Positions 42,490-53,200 of a DNA stretch of 64,000 bases are shown piece after piece. Origin of the DNA: Natrinema halophilum (lineage in GTDB: Archaea; Halobacteriota; Halobacteria; Halobacteriales; Natrialbaceae); the NCBI RefSeq assembly GCF_013402815.2, contig NZ_CP058601.1:620001-684000 (forward strand). Direction: 5' to 3'. The translations under genes and the position numbers were made by a program. How positions within the stretch are numbered: position 1 is the stretch's first letter; every line of letters begins with the position of its first letter. The notes below the pieces were generated by a model, which worked only from the letters and a program-made list of their open reading frames with translations, did not search any database and was not told the origin of the DNA.

Positions 42490-42950
42490 TCCTCACGTCC
42501 AGTTACTTTTCGAATGCACGATGAGCCGAACGGACCGAGCTCGCCCGTCTCGAGATCGATGAAATAGCCGGTTGACAGTCCCGACCCGCATCGCTGACAG
42601 GAGAACTCACCGTCTTTCGTGATGACGTCCTGCTCGAATCGAACGTACTGACGACTCTTTGGGCGGACGATTCCGTCCTCGCGGTCGATGAGCCCGCGGA
42701 GTTCGGCTTCATCGAGAATCGTTCGCGTCACCGTCGGATCGGACGTTATCGTTTCGATCCGGTCGACCGTCTCCGCGAGCGACAGCGTTTCGTGTTCGAG
42801 TTTGGCGAGCAGCGCGAGGCCGAGTTCGACGCGGTCATCGTCTGCCTCGAAGACAGACTCGAAAGATGGGGTATCGTCAGTGTCGGAGTTCTCGGGTCGG
42901 GCGCCGTCCCTGTCCGATCCGTCTTCGGGCTGATTTACGTTGCGATCCAT
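42486..42950 (-). CDS. Haloarchaeal conserved protein with C-terminal zinc ribbon
   Basis: 154 residues from the ATG at 42950. Helical middle (VELGLALLAKLEHETLSLAE, DPTVTRTILDEAELRGLIDR), C-terminal CQRCGSGLSTGYFIDLETGE then C in GSSCIRKVTG. DUF5830-like by memory of context near TFB genes. Its stop overlaps the convergent gene at 42489 by four bases. Confidence 0.65.
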   Translation of the reverse strand: MDRNVNQPEDGSDRDGARPENSDTDDTPSFESVFEADDDRVELGLALLAKLEHETLSLAETVDRIETITSDPTVTRTILDEAELRGLIDREDGIVRPKSRQYVRFEQDVITKDGEFSCQRCGSGLSTGYFIDLETGELGPFGSSCIRKVTGRED

Positions 42951-43145
42951 CTTACCCGTGATGGCTACCCGACGTGGATAAACGTTGTCTCTGCCAGATT
43001 CGACGGATATCCACCGGTCAGGCAAGAACGAAGCAGCCGGTTCCCAGCCTATGGGAATCCGCCTGTCGTTGATACTGTCGGTGTGGTGTAGATTGAACGA
43101 GAACAGGATGCGACCGGAGCACGAGACTCCGGCGACCACCAACCA

Positions 43146-44126
43146 ATGACTCGGACCATCGTCGACACGGCTGAGGAGGGACCGACCCGGAACCAGACAC
43201 GCGAGACTGCACCCTCACTCGAGCGCCAGCGGTCTACGTGTCCGGAGTGTACGGGCCGGATCCGGCACGACGAAGAACACGGAGAGCGATCGTGTACCGA
43301 TTGCGGGCTCGTCCTCGAGGCGAACGAAATCGATTACGGTCCCGAGTGGCGGAATTTCGACGATTCTGCGGACGACAGGCGACGGGTCGGTGCACCGACG
43401 ACGTCACTAAAACACGATAAGGGCCTCAGCACAACGATCGGCTGGCAGGATCGAGACGCATACGGAAACGCGATATCGGCACGAAAACGGACACGACTCC
43501 AGCGGCTGCGGACCTGGAACGAACGATTTACGTCGAAGAATGCCAAGGAACGGAACCTGAAACAGGCTCTCGGCGAGATCGAACGCATGGCCTCGGCGAT
43601 GGGATTGCCGGAACCGTGTCGCGAAACCGCCGGAATGCTGTATCGCCGCGCCGTCGACGATGGATTGCTCCCGGGACGATCGATCGAGGCGATGACGACC
43701 GCGTGTCTGTATGCAGCCGCTCGTCAACACAGCACGCCGCGAACGCTGGTTGCATTTGCGACGGTGAGTCGAGTCGAGAAACTCCCGATCCAACGCGCGT
43801 ACCGGTATCTGTCGAGCGAACTCGGTTTAGAAATCGAACCAGCCGATCCCATCCACTATTTGCCACAATACGCGTCGGAACTCGAGGTTAGCGACGACAC
43901 CGAACATCTCGCTCGCGAGGTCCTCGACGCAGCAAAAGCAGACGATCTCCATAGCGGCCGGAGCCCCGCTGGGCTCGCGGCTGCGGCGATATACGGAGCG
44001 GCTCAGCTGACGAGCGATCGGCTCACACAGGAGATGGTCGGGGAGAGAACTGGTGTCAGTTCGGTGACGGTGCGAAACCGATACCGGGAGCTTCTGGCGG
44101 CCTACGAAGCGGATCGTGACAGATAG
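43146..44126 (+). CDS. tfb: Transcription initiation factor TFB
   Basis: 326 residues. N-terminal zinc ribbon CPECTGRIRHDEEHGERSC with TDC (about residues 33-56), B-finger region EWRNFD, then two cyclin folds (RLQRLRTWNERFTSKNAKER; SIEAMTTACLYAAARQHSTP; SPAGLAAAAIYGAAQLTSDR) and a helix-turn-helix VSSVTVRNRYRELLAAY. It joins RNA polymerase to TBP-DNA complexes; haloarchaea carry several paralogues. A winged-helix gene follows immediately. Confidence 0.9.
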   Translation: MTRTIVDTAEEGPTRNQTRETAPSLERQRSTCPECTGRIRHDEEHGERSCTDCGLVLEANEIDYGPEWRNFDDSADDRRRVGAPTTSLKHDKGLSTTIGWQDRDAYGNAISARKRTRLQRLRTWNERFTSKNAKERNLKQALGEIERMASAMGLPEPCRETAGMLYRRAVDDGLLPGRSIEAMTTACLYAAARQHSTPRTLVAFATVSRVEKLPIQRAYRYLSSELGLEIEPADPIHYLPQYASELEVSDDTEHLAREVLDAAKADDLHSGRSPAGLAAAAIYGAAQLTSDRLTQEMVGERTGVSSVTVRNRYRELLAAYEADRDR

Positions 44127-44390
44127 ATGGTGGGAAGCCAACTCCAGCGGTCTATACTCGTTACCCTCGCCGATTCGGGGCCGCTCTACGTCGTAGATAT
44201 CGCAGCAGCTGTCAACGAACACCCATTGACGATCGAACAGGCGTGTAACCGACTTCACGAAGCGGATGTCATTCATCCGATCGGCTGTCGACGATACGAC
44301 GTTACCTCGGCCGGGTATCAACAGCTCACTGACGTGAAACAGATGTCCAGCCGATCGGACGTTCGGTCGAAATCCGAGGGTCGGAGTTAG
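44127..44390 (+). CDS. Winged-helix protein downstream of TFB
   Basis: 87 residues beginning at the base after the TFB stop. QLQRSILVTLADSGPLYVVD, ANEHP-like NEHPLTIEQACNRLHEADVI and RYDVTSAGYQQLTDV form a winged helix. Probably co-transcribed with TFB; a small regulator. Confidence 0.7.
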   Translation: MVGSQLQRSILVTLADSGPLYVVDIAAAVNEHPLTIEQACNRLHEADVIHPIGCRRYDVTSAGYQQLTDVKQMSSRSDVRSKSEGRS

Positions 44391-44502
44391 AAACGGTCAG
44401 GACACGACTGTCGGGCTTCGAAAACGGACGAAGATTCGAGCAACATACCGATTTCGGCAACGGACGGTCGGGATCACCGCGTGCAGTTTCGACCTCGAGC
44501 GG

Positions 44503-45654
44503 TCAGTTATTGTAACCTGCGTATGTCATGAGGTCAGCGAAGACGTCGGTGTCCATCGCGTCGCGGTAGACGATTCCGTTGACCATGCCGCCGGGATAGG
44601 CGTTACCGTTCATCGCGTGGTCGACCTTGTGGCAGTGCATGAGGTAGATGCCGGGATCGGCGTCAGCGTCGAACTCGACGGTGTGGCGTTCCGCGGGTGC
44701 GATGTTGGTGACGTCCTGTTCGTACTGGGCTGCGTCGGGGATCTGGCCGCCGTCTTTCTCGACGAGACGGAATCTGTGATTGTGAGTGTGCATGGGGTGG
44801 GACATGTAGCCCGCGTTGACCATGTGTAATCGAACCGTATCGCCGCGATCGACGACGATCGGAGAGCCGTCCTCCGGGTGAAGCGTTCGTGGAAGGCTTT
44901 TTCCGTTAATCGTAAACACGTCCGGGTTACGGTGGCGGGGATCGTAGTCGACGTCCTCGCCTGCAAACTGGCGATTCAGCCTGGAATCCCAGTCTTTGAG
45001 GGTGAAGAAGTATTCCTTGTCGGCCGGCTCGTATCCGTTCGGATCGACGCGGAAGATGCCGTACATTCCCATATCGATGTGACGATGGGTCTGGTAGTGA
45101 CAGTGATAGAGGTGTGTCCCCGGAACGTTTGCCGGGATAGTGTAGGTGTGTTTCTCACCGGGGTTGACTGTGATACCGGTCGTGGTCGGCACGCCATCGT
45201 TCTCCCAGGTTTTTCGCGCGCCGTGGAAGTGCAGCGTATGGGGCATGTCGGCGTCCGTGTTGTCGAGCGTTACCTCGATGTCGTTTCCTTCGGTCGTTCG
45301 GAGAATCGGACCGGGAACGCTCGGTTTGCCGTCGTCGGCTTTGAACGCCCAGACCCGTGAGAGTTCCACTGGTCCGCCCATCGAATCGAGCGGATGAACG
45401 GCATGGCGGGACGTCACCGATTGCAACGTTACGGCTCCGCCCTGCTCGTCGACCTGAACGACCGCTGGAGAACTCGTCCACGGGAGATCCGATCCCGATG
45501 CCCCCACTTTCGGGTCACTAGACGACTCAACTGACTGGGTGTTCGGTTGGGTTTCCTGGCTCAAACAGCCGGCCAGTGCCGCAACGCCGCCGGTAGCCGC
45601 AATAAATTCACGTCGCGATAGCCCCAATCCGGGCGCACCGATACGATCGCTCAT
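44503..45654 (-). CDS. Two-domain multicopper oxidase, Tat-exported
   Basis: 383 residues. Tat signal SRREFIAATGGVAALAGC with lipobox cysteine. Domain 1 has TLHFHGARK and YHCHYQTHRHIDMGMYG; domain 2 has HPMHTHNHRF and LMHCHKVDHAMNGNAYPGGM. Both domains therefore carry a type-1 copper-like H-C-H...H...M motif along with trinuclear histidines, like two-domain laccases that assemble as trimers. Likely oxidises small phenols or metals outside the cell. Physiological substrate unknown. Confidence 0.85.
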   Translation of the reverse strand: MSDRIGAPGLGLSRREFIAATGGVAALAGCLSQETQPNTQSVESSSDPKVGASGSDLPWTSSPAVVQVDEQGGAVTLQSVTSRHAVHPLDSMGGPVELSRVWAFKADDGKPSVPGPILRTTEGNDIEVTLDNTDADMPHTLHFHGARKTWENDGVPTTTGITVNPGEKHTYTIPANVPGTHLYHCHYQTHRHIDMGMYGIFRVDPNGYEPADKEYFFTLKDWDSRLNRQFAGEDVDYDPRHRNPDVFTINGKSLPRTLHPEDGSPIVVDRGDTVRLHMVNAGYMSHPMHTHNHRFRLVEKDGGQIPDAAQYEQDVTNIAPAERHTVEFDADADPGIYLMHCHKVDHAMNGNAYPGGMVNGIVYRDAMDTDVFADLMTYAGYNN

Positions 45655-45850
45655 AACGAGTTATCCTATGAAAAGCCGGCGTATAACGGGCTGAGTAGAT
45701 TCTTGAGGCTCGGGAATTGAAGAGAACATGTTCTCCGATAGTATTTAACTGAAGCCGAAACTCGAGCAGTTCGTCAGTCGATTCCTTCGTTCGACCGACG
45801 CCACGAGTAGCGTCTCGAGCAAGGCGTCAGTGGACCGGGTCCAGCGGTCG

Positions 45851-47212
45851 CTACTCGACCCAAACCGTTTTTCGGTTCACGAATTCGAGCATGCCCTCCC
45901 GCGCGAGTTCGCGACCGTAGCCGGAGTTTTTGATACCACCGAACGGGACTCTTGGATCTGACTTTACGAGCTGATTGACGTAGACGCAACCGGCGTCGAT
46001 CTCGCGGGCGAGGCGCCGGCCGCGCTCGCGGTCGTTCGTCCAGATACTCGCCCCGAGCCCGAATTCGGTATCGTTGGCTTTTTCGACCATCGCCGCTTCG
46101 TCGTCGATCTCGTAGACTGCAGCGACGGGGCCGAACGTTTCCTCGCTATCAGCCGGACAGTCCTCGGGCACATCGACGAGGATGGTCGGCGGATAGTACG
46201 CACCGTCACGGTCCATCGGTTCGCCGCCGATGAGGGCTCGCGCACCTGCTTCGATACTCGCGTCGACCTGTTCGTGGAGGTCCTCCATGAGATCTGTGCG
46301 TGCCTGCGGGCCGATGTCGGTTTGTTCGTCCATCGGATCGCCGACTGTGAGCGACTCGATTTCGTCGACGAACTGATCGAGGAAGTCGTCGTACACGCCC
46401 GTCTGGACGAGAAATCGCTTCGCGGCGATGCATGATTGACCACCATTCTGATTGCGCGCCCATGCGGCCGTCTCGGCCGCGTCCGTAAGGTCGGCATCGT
46501 CGAGGACGACGAACGGATCGCTGCCGCCGAGTTCGAGAACAGTCTTCTTGAGCTGGTCTCCCGCGGTCGAAGCCACGGCGCGTCCCGCCGGGCCGCTGCC
46601 GGTGACGGTCGCGGCTTTGACGCGTTCGTCTTCGATGACGTCGTCGACCAGGTCGGAGGGGATCAACAACGACTGGAAAACGTTCGCGGGGTAGCCGGCC
46701 TCTTCGAAGACCGCCTCGATCGCCTGTGCACAGCCGGGGACGTTCGAGGCGTGTTTTAGCAGTCCGACGTTACCCGCGGTTAGATTCGGCGCTGCGAATC
46801 TGAACACTTGCCAGAACGGAAAGTTCCACGGCATCACCGCCAGAATCGGTCCGAGCGATTCGTAGGCTGTCTCGACGGTCGATCCCGCAGGACTCGGATG
46901 GGAATCGTTCTCGAGGTAGGTGCTTCCGTGCTGCGCGTAGTGATCGCACGCCCAGGCGCATTTCTCTACTTCGGCGATACCCTGGGAGATGGGCTTTCCC
47001 ATCTCTCGGGTCATCGTTGCTGCGTAGTCGCGTTTGTTCTCCCGAAGGACGTCTCCCGCATCCGCGAGCAATTTCTCGCGCTCACGAATTGGCCGGTCGC
47101 ACCACTTCTCGTAGGCTGCGGTGGCTCGCTCGAGTGCCGCCTCGACGTCCGATTCGGTGTCCTCTTCGACGGTCTCCTCTCGTTCGCCGGTGGCTGGATT
47201 GATGACTTCCAT
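45851..47212 (-). CDS. Aldehyde dehydrogenase, succinate-semialdehyde-like
   Basis: 453 residues from the ATG at 47212, the usual position (MEVINPATGEREETVEED). PWNFPFWQVFRFAAPNLTAG, VTGSGPAGRAVAS, catalytic glutamate in VLELGGSDPFVV and cysteine in GQSCIAAKR, C-terminal PFGGIKNSGYGRE. Short ALDH subfamily near succinate-semialdehyde dehydrogenases (NAD(P)-dependent). The frame stays open to 47608 across the tandem repeats but that part is not counted. Confidence 0.85.
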   Translation of the reverse strand: MEVINPATGEREETVEEDTESDVEAALERATAAYEKWCDRPIREREKLLADAGDVLRENKRDYAATMTREMGKPISQGIAEVEKCAWACDHYAQHGSTYLENDSHPSPAGSTVETAYESLGPILAVMPWNFPFWQVFRFAAPNLTAGNVGLLKHASNVPGCAQAIEAVFEEAGYPANVFQSLLIPSDLVDDVIEDERVKAATVTGSGPAGRAVASTAGDQLKKTVLELGGSDPFVVLDDADLTDAAETAAWARNQNGGQSCIAAKRFLVQTGVYDDFLDQFVDEIESLTVGDPMDEQTDIGPQARTDLMEDLHEQVDASIEAGARALIGGEPMDRDGAYYPPTILVDVPEDCPADSEETFGPVAAVYEIDDEAAMVEKANDTEFGLGASIWTNDRERGRRLAREIDAGCVYVNQLVKSDPRVPFGGIKNSGYGRELAREGMLEFVNRKTVWVE

Positions 47213-47544
47213 AGCGGGTTTGAATACCGTGACGACGCTTCCTGCTCGGTCGAATCGAGCAGCCGGTCGAGAATCGGCACGAACTCGACGCGTTTCACTC
47301 ATTGCCGTTGCCGTTCTCGAGCCTCGATACTGGTCTAGTGCTGATCGATTTTTGCCCGGCAACCGCAGGGCCAAGCGGATCGGTCGACGGAGGACTGGTC
47401 GATGAGTATTGGGTGCCACCCGCCCGGTCACGGGAGATCGGGTCGCGACGCTGTGGCGGTCGCCTCCCACTCTTTCCAGCGAACCCTGTCGAGTGTCCCC
47501 GTCCGTGATTCTCTTGACCGCACTCGCCCACGAGAAGGTGAGTA

Positions 47545-47607
47545 GATCGAGGCTGAAACGTGATCGATCGAGGCTGAAACGTGATCGATCGAGGCTGAAA
47601 CGTGTCA
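47545..47607. repeat. 21-bp tandem repeat, three copies
   Basis: GATCGAGGCTGAAACGTGAT is repeated head to tail at 47545, 47566 and 47587, the last copy ending early. It lies in the 491-bp gap (47213-47703) between aldehyde dehydrogenase and the glycosylase gene, about 330 bp from the dehydrogenase start. No other gene is seen in the gap. Confidence 0.8.
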
Positions 47608-47703
47608 TCCGATTCGACGACGATCGATGGAGCCTCTGCGTACAATCTGGACGGCGCGTTTCGTCGTCGCGACGACCGACGGTTCGTTTCGAACGATCCG
47701 GTT

Positions 47704-48336
47704 TCAGCCGACGGTCGTCGCCACACCTTTCGTCTGCCGGTAATCGCTCGCGAGCAGGCCCAGGAGGCGAGAAAGGATTGCCTCGCGGTCACCATTGTCC
47801 CACGTCGTAGGCTCTTTAATCGGGACGACCAGAAATCCCCGCCCGCGGATATCGGTCGCATGAAGCCGCGTCATATCGAGACTGAATCGGTGACGCTGCG
47901 TCGTGTACTCGCGAAGAACGTGATCAGTTGCGTGTTCACCGACCGGCAGGAGGATGTGGGCGTTGATCGCCCGGAGTTCGGCGTCGAAAAAGCGCTCGAG
48001 GTCAGCGTAGTCGTTCGCCGTCGGGGTCTCTCCATCCGGAAGGCTGCACATGTGGACGTAACTCGCAAAGCAGTTCTCAAGGGAGGGGTGATCTCTCGGG
48101 CCACTCGCGAAGCCGACATCGCGAAGAACGCTCTGAATGGCGGTCCCACTATCGGTTTCAGTGAAGGGAACGCCGGTGGACTCGCCGCCGTGGATGCCGG
48201 GATAGTCGCCGATGACGTGAAAATCGGCGTTAGCATCACCGTACCCGAAGACGGCAGTCCGGTCGTTCGGGTCGGCGCGGTCGAACGGTGGTCGGATTCC
48301 GAACGGATTACTGGTCCTGTCGGTCACGTTTCGCAC
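47704..48336 (-). CDS. Uracil-DNA glycosylase family protein
   Basis: 210 residues. FGYGDANADFHVIGDYPGIH corresponds to the N-terminal glycosylase motif, FASYVHMCSLPDGETPTAND to the DNA-contact region, and ILLPVGEHATDHVL and LVVPIKEPTTWDN to the C-terminal motif. Haloarchaeal members of this superfamily are often annotated as uracil-DNA glycosylase family. Exact substrate is uncertain. Confidence 0.75.
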   Translation of the reverse strand: MRNVTDRTSNPFGIRPPFDRADPNDRTAVFGYGDANADFHVIGDYPGIHGGESTGVPFTETDSGTAIQSVLRDVGFASGPRDHPSLENCFASYVHMCSLPDGETPTANDYADLERFFDAELRAINAHILLPVGEHATDHVLREYTTQRHRFSLDMTRLHATDIRGRGFLVVPIKEPTTWDNGDREAILSRLLGLLASDYRQTKGVATTVG

Positions 48337-48573
48337 ACTGGGGTGAGTGGAAGCGGATGGTCAAAACACCCGCGGTCGCGGCAGATTGTCACGGGGCTTG
48401 AGTTCATGACCGATACACCTGTTAGTTGAACGGGTAGATAGCTGTCCGTCTGACGTCGGTAGATCGTTGGCCACGGTAACTGCAAGATGGCTTTGATGGC
48501 CAGTCTCGTTCGGTAAGATAGCGATATCGAATGACGGTGGGTTTATACTATAGACGCGCATTTCATTTTGTAA

Positions 48574-49065
48574 ATGTATCAGATGGGCCACTACGGCGGC
48601 GCGTTACTGGCGTACTCGCCGATTGGCACCATCGTCGCATTGGGGGGATATGGAGGCGTTGCGATCGTCGGTGGGCTCGTCTGCGTTATGTTATCGACCC
48701 TCCCGGACTACGATCACCGGTTGCCATTCATCTCACACCGCGGTCCAACCCATACGATCGCGTTCGCGCTACTCGTCGGCGCCGGTCTCGCCGCCCTGGC
48801 TGCCCTTCTCGTTGACGCCGCTTCCGCGTTCGCCGACGCCGGTGTCGTCGGTTTTGCGTTCCTCGTCGGTGTCGTCTCGATCAGTTCACACCTCCTCGCA
48901 GATGCGTTGACGCCGATGGGTATACGCCCGTTCTGGCCGCTCTCACGCCGTCGGTATTCGTTCAACGTGACCACCGCCGGGAGTCCGATCGCTAACTACG
49001 GGCTATTCGGTCTCGGCGTCGGTGCCGTCCTCGCTGGAATTTCGCTCGTTTTCTTCCTCGGTTGA
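48574..49065 (+). CDS. DUF457/YdjM-like membrane protein
   Basis: 163 residues with four membrane helices. LSTLPDYDHRLPF and SHRGPTHTIAFAL, then ISSHLLADALTPMGIRPFWP are the conserved metal-binding histidine/aspartate elements of the LexA-binding inner-membrane (YdjM, DUF457) family. Function in archaea not known; phospholipase-like activity has been suggested for the fold. Confidence 0.85.
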   Translation: MYQMGHYGGALLAYSPIGTIVALGGYGGVAIVGGLVCVMLSTLPDYDHRLPFISHRGPTHTIAFALLVGAGLAALAALLVDAASAFADAGVVGFAFLVGVVSISSHLLADALTPMGIRPFWPLSRRRYSFNVTTAGSPIANYGLFGLGVGAVLAGISLVFFLG

Positions 49066-49126
49066 CCCCCATCGAATACTGGATTGTCGGCTGAACGCTA
49101 TCGAATACCTGGTTCGGTAGGTCAGT

Positions 49127-50005
49127 TCATCGAGAGAGCGAGTTGGATTCTTTTTTCGAGACTCCTTCGCGCCGGGTCAACACCATTCCGGCGGCGAGCG
49201 TCACGAGGAGCGCCGCGACGGCGACGAGGTACGGTGCTTCCAGGGTCGGATTGACCGCTTGCCGGCCGAAGAAGAGTACGACGACGACGATCGGCGGTGC
49301 TGCGAGAAGCGGGACAACAGCACGGCCCGTAAACCGTCGACGGCCGACCATAGCGGCGACGATGGCGGCTCCGAGGAGCGTGATGGTGACCGCGTATTGA
49401 GTTAGTTGCATCGTCGGCGAGTAGGTCGCGATTCCTGCATCGACTGCGGGACTGAGGACGACGTGGGCCGGTATGGTGACGATGCCGAGCACGAGTGCAG
49501 CGGTGACGTGCGTCCCCGTTAGCCGCGGCGTCCAGACGATCACGGTGGCGACCAGAAACAGCGTAAAGATCGTGACGGCGGTCCAGAAGTGTAACGAGAG
49601 GATGTCCATCGTGTACTGCTTGACCGTTTCGCGCCCGAGTGCGACCTGAACCGGGGTCAAGACCATTCCGAGAACGACCAGCGCAGTCACGCGACGGTCG
49701 ACGTCCGGACGCCGCCAGGCCGCAAGCGCGGAGCCGACGATGGCAAAGCCCGCAAACATCGACACGAAGCGGTGGAACCACTCGTAGAAACTCGGCAGGT
49801 TCGCCGGGAATAGGTTGTACGGCCCGCCGTCACACCGGGGCCAGTTTGCCTCGCACGCCAGTCCGGATCCCGTCGCCTTCGCTGCGACGCCGAGCAGAAT
49901 CGTCGCCGCAACCAGTACGAGCGTGGCGGTCAGCAGGTGTGGATAGCCAAACCGGTCGATCAATGACCGAAGTCTCGAGTCGGGCGTGTGATTTTCGTAC
50001 GACAC
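49127..50005 (-). CDS. ctaA: Heme A synthase
   Basis: 292 residues with eight predicted helices. GSGLACEANWPRC gives the cysteine pair after the first helix, NLPSFYEWFHRFVSMFAGF the first heme-ligand histidine, TMDILSLHFWTAVTIFTLF and ATYSPTMQLTQYAVT later ligand regions. CtaA oxidises heme O to heme A for terminal oxidases. Unusual: the gene stands alone, with no ctaB or cox genes here. Confidence 0.85.
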   Translation of the reverse strand: MSYENHTPDSRLRSLIDRFGYPHLLTATLVLVAATILLGVAAKATGSGLACEANWPRCDGGPYNLFPANLPSFYEWFHRFVSMFAGFAIVGSALAAWRRPDVDRRVTALVVLGMVLTPVQVALGRETVKQYTMDILSLHFWTAVTIFTLFLVATVIVWTPRLTGTHVTAALVLGIVTIPAHVVLSPAVDAGIATYSPTMQLTQYAVTITLLGAAIVAAMVGRRRFTGRAVVPLLAAPPIVVVVLFFGRQAVNPTLEAPYLVAVAALLVTLAAGMVLTRREGVSKKESNSLSR

Positions 50006-50260
50006 GGGCGTTCTGTCGACGGTTAGAACGGGCCGTACTTAGGTTGCCCGAGTCGTCCAGTAATCCGGGAATCGCCGATTTCCGAGCTAGCATGTAAAAC
50101 CTGAGATGGACACCTCGATAATCTGATGAGGGTTCGATCGAAGCTTCCATTGGTAAGGAGCTACTATCAAATAACGAACTAATTCAATTTGATGTAAGAG
50201 ATATGAATATATAAGATCGGCCATAATCATTACTTTGTGATACTAGTACATCTCTAGAAG

Positions 50261-53200
50261 ATGTCCGTAAATCCCGAGCGCCATCGAATTGTCGCTTTGT
50301 CGTGTTCAGCATTCCTCATCATGTCCATTCTTTGGGTGAGTGCGCCTGTGGGGGCGCAAACGCTGAGTGGGGGAACCGTCGGGAACGTTCCTCCCGCGAC
50401 TGGTGGGGAAATGACGAACGCAAATATCACGAACGAATCAATGTCGACCATCGAGGTCGGGTACAACGCCTCGAACCAAAATTTAGCTGATTTGCAACTA
50501 CAGGTCAAAGATAGCAACGGTGCTTTTGCCACCATTGATAGCTCATTGTCCTCAAACTTTCAGGAAAAAAGTCTCACCAAGACGAACGGCACTGTGAACC
50601 TCACGATACCTGCCGGACGCTACAATCAGGGGGTATCCGAGACCCTCACTCTCGAGGTTATAAACAAATCGAAAGGATCCTTGACGTCAGATACCGGTTC
50701 GCTCAACGTAACGAAACACCCGGTCCAAGTCACCAACGTCGCTCGAGAAGGATCGGGGACCGTCTTCACGGAGCAGAACATGACGGTGAACGCGACGGTG
50801 GAGAATACGGGCAGCTCGAGTGCGTCGAAAACGATCGCTTTCAAAATCACGGATCCGTACGGACAGCAGCGAACGAAAGTCTCGAAATCCGTGACCCTCA
50901 AGTCGGGCGAGACCGGGTACGTGGAAGCAAACGTCACGTTCTCGTCGGACGGAACCAACACGTACTCTGCCGGATCTTCGGGGCCGAACCAGATCTCCGT
51001 CGCCAAAAACCCGATCGAGACGCAGTCACTGTCGCTGTCGACCGAGGTCATCTCGACACCCGGTGATTCGTCGACGGCCTCAGTGTCCCTGAAAAACAAC
51101 GGCAATACGGCGACCGACCGAATTGTCGAGTTGTCCAAGGACGGATCGACGACGAATTCGACGGAGGTTTCGCTTGCCCCCGGTGCAACGACGACCGTTC
51201 AGTTCGTAGAGGAATTTAAAATGCTCGGCGGACACCAGGTATCCGCAGGCATGGAGACTGGACGCGTCGACGTCACGGACCCGGATATTTCGGTTACGAA
51301 CCTCCAGACGAACACCACGTCGCCCTATACGAATGAGGCTGTCAATCTGACTGCGACGATCAATAACACCGGTAGCAGCAAGAAGACGGTGTCGGTCGTC
51401 GGCTGGTCGACGAGCGTCGACTCCGGTTTTGAGTCGCAGTTCGGGCCCTCGAAACAACCGGTGACGATCCCGGGCGGCGGTCAAAAGAACGTGTCGTTCG
51501 TCTCCAAATTCCGAAACTCTGGTACGTACAATCTTACCGTCAACGACGGCGCGAACACTACGGTAACGGTACAGAAGGCGCTCGAGCTAAAGAGCACCTC
51601 GTTCGGGAAGACGGTTCTCTCGAAAGGTGAGTCGACGACGCTCAATATAACGTACGATAACCCGACCAGCACGAGTCGATCGAAGAACGTCTTTTTGTGG
51701 AACGGCACCGGCAGCCAGACCAAGCAGATTTCGGTTGGAGCCAACAGTCAGAAACGTATCTCGTTCTCCCTCTCTTACGATACTGCGGGCGAAAAGTACC
51801 TGTTCGTGGACGGGAAGATGTTGTCCGTCCAGGTTCTAGACGACACCTCCGGGACGCCGAACGTGAACGTTCGGAATACGGTGGTACCGGCGAAACCGGT
51901 CAACGGCACGTCGACGCAGTACTTCGTCGAGTTGAACAACACCGGTGATGCGGACGCTGTTCGAACGGTGAATCTTACCGTGGGCGGATCGGTCGTCGAT
52001 CAACGGGATGTGCTCGTCGAAGCCAGCAGCACCGGGTTCGCGATGGTCGAACACACGTACACCACCAAGAAAAACCACAGCGGCTATCTCAACGTCTCCA
52101 CTGGCTATTCAGAGCCGTTCACTGCCGACGTTCGTGGCCCGGTAGTGAAAGACGGGTCGGTCACCATCAAACACGTCAATGGAACACAGCCGTCCCAGCT
52201 GCCACAGGTGTCCGCACAGTACGACAGCGGGTTTATCGGCTTCCAGATCACCAACGGACAGCAACGCGCGGACAAGTACAACCTCAGCACGATTGGCGCC
52301 GACACAACGACCGAATTCCGAGTCAACCTCACGGTTGACAATTACTCGCCGCGCGTGATGGCCAGCAACGGTCGAAACCTGACGTGGACGAAGTCGCCCG
52401 GCCCGAACGCGAACGAGACGAATATCTCGATCACGCTTCGACCCGCACAACTCGATTACAAGACCCAGTTCGAAGGTGGATATCCGAGTAGTCCCTCTGA
52501 GTGGGACGCCGCAGTCAAAAACGACACAGCGGACTACGGCTGGTCTACCGCCCTCCGACTCGGAATCGGCAATGCAAAGGGCGACTTCTTCCAGGCGTCG
52601 CCGTCGGATCTCGACGGGATGACCGTCTCCACCGACGCACAAATGTTTAGCATGCCGACGTACATCCCGGCGAAGAACGGACAGCAACCGGGTCTTCGAG
52701 TCCCCCTCGCCGGGCCCCACAAAACCGTCAACGGCAACATCAACCAGGGTTACTACAAGGCATTCCTGCCGCAATCTCTGTTGGATAGCTGGGGCGTGAC
52801 GAATCCATCGACCCAACTCGCCGCGCAGTACCAGAACTCCAACGTGAACATGAACGTCAACGACGTGAACGGTGGCGCCTACGTCAATATCAGTCTCCAC
52901 TACTCGAGCGGGCAAGTGACGATCTCGAAGACAGACAACACCGCCCCAACCGCCGACGCCGGTTCGTCCGTCTCGGGTACCATCGGTTCGTCCGTCTCGT
53001 TCGACGCCGCTTCCTCGAGCGACAACGTCGGGATCACGACCTACGAATGGGATTTCGACAACGATGGAAGCTACGATACCTCCTCAGGGTCCGCAACGAC
53101 CTCCCACACGTTCCAGTCGAGCGGGACGTACACGGTTACCGTCCGGGTAAGCGACGGCGCGGGCAACACGGACACCGACACGGTCACCGCTTCGATCTCC

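Noticed and set aside
45851-47608. Long version of the aldehyde dehydrogenase with RFSLDRS-type N-terminal repeats
   Set aside because: The upstream part is translation of the 21-bp tandem repeat and low-quality sequence; the family start is at 47212.
52109-52915. Minus-strand frame antisense to the surface glycoprotein
   Set aside because: Valine/arginine-rich mirror frame without family motifs.
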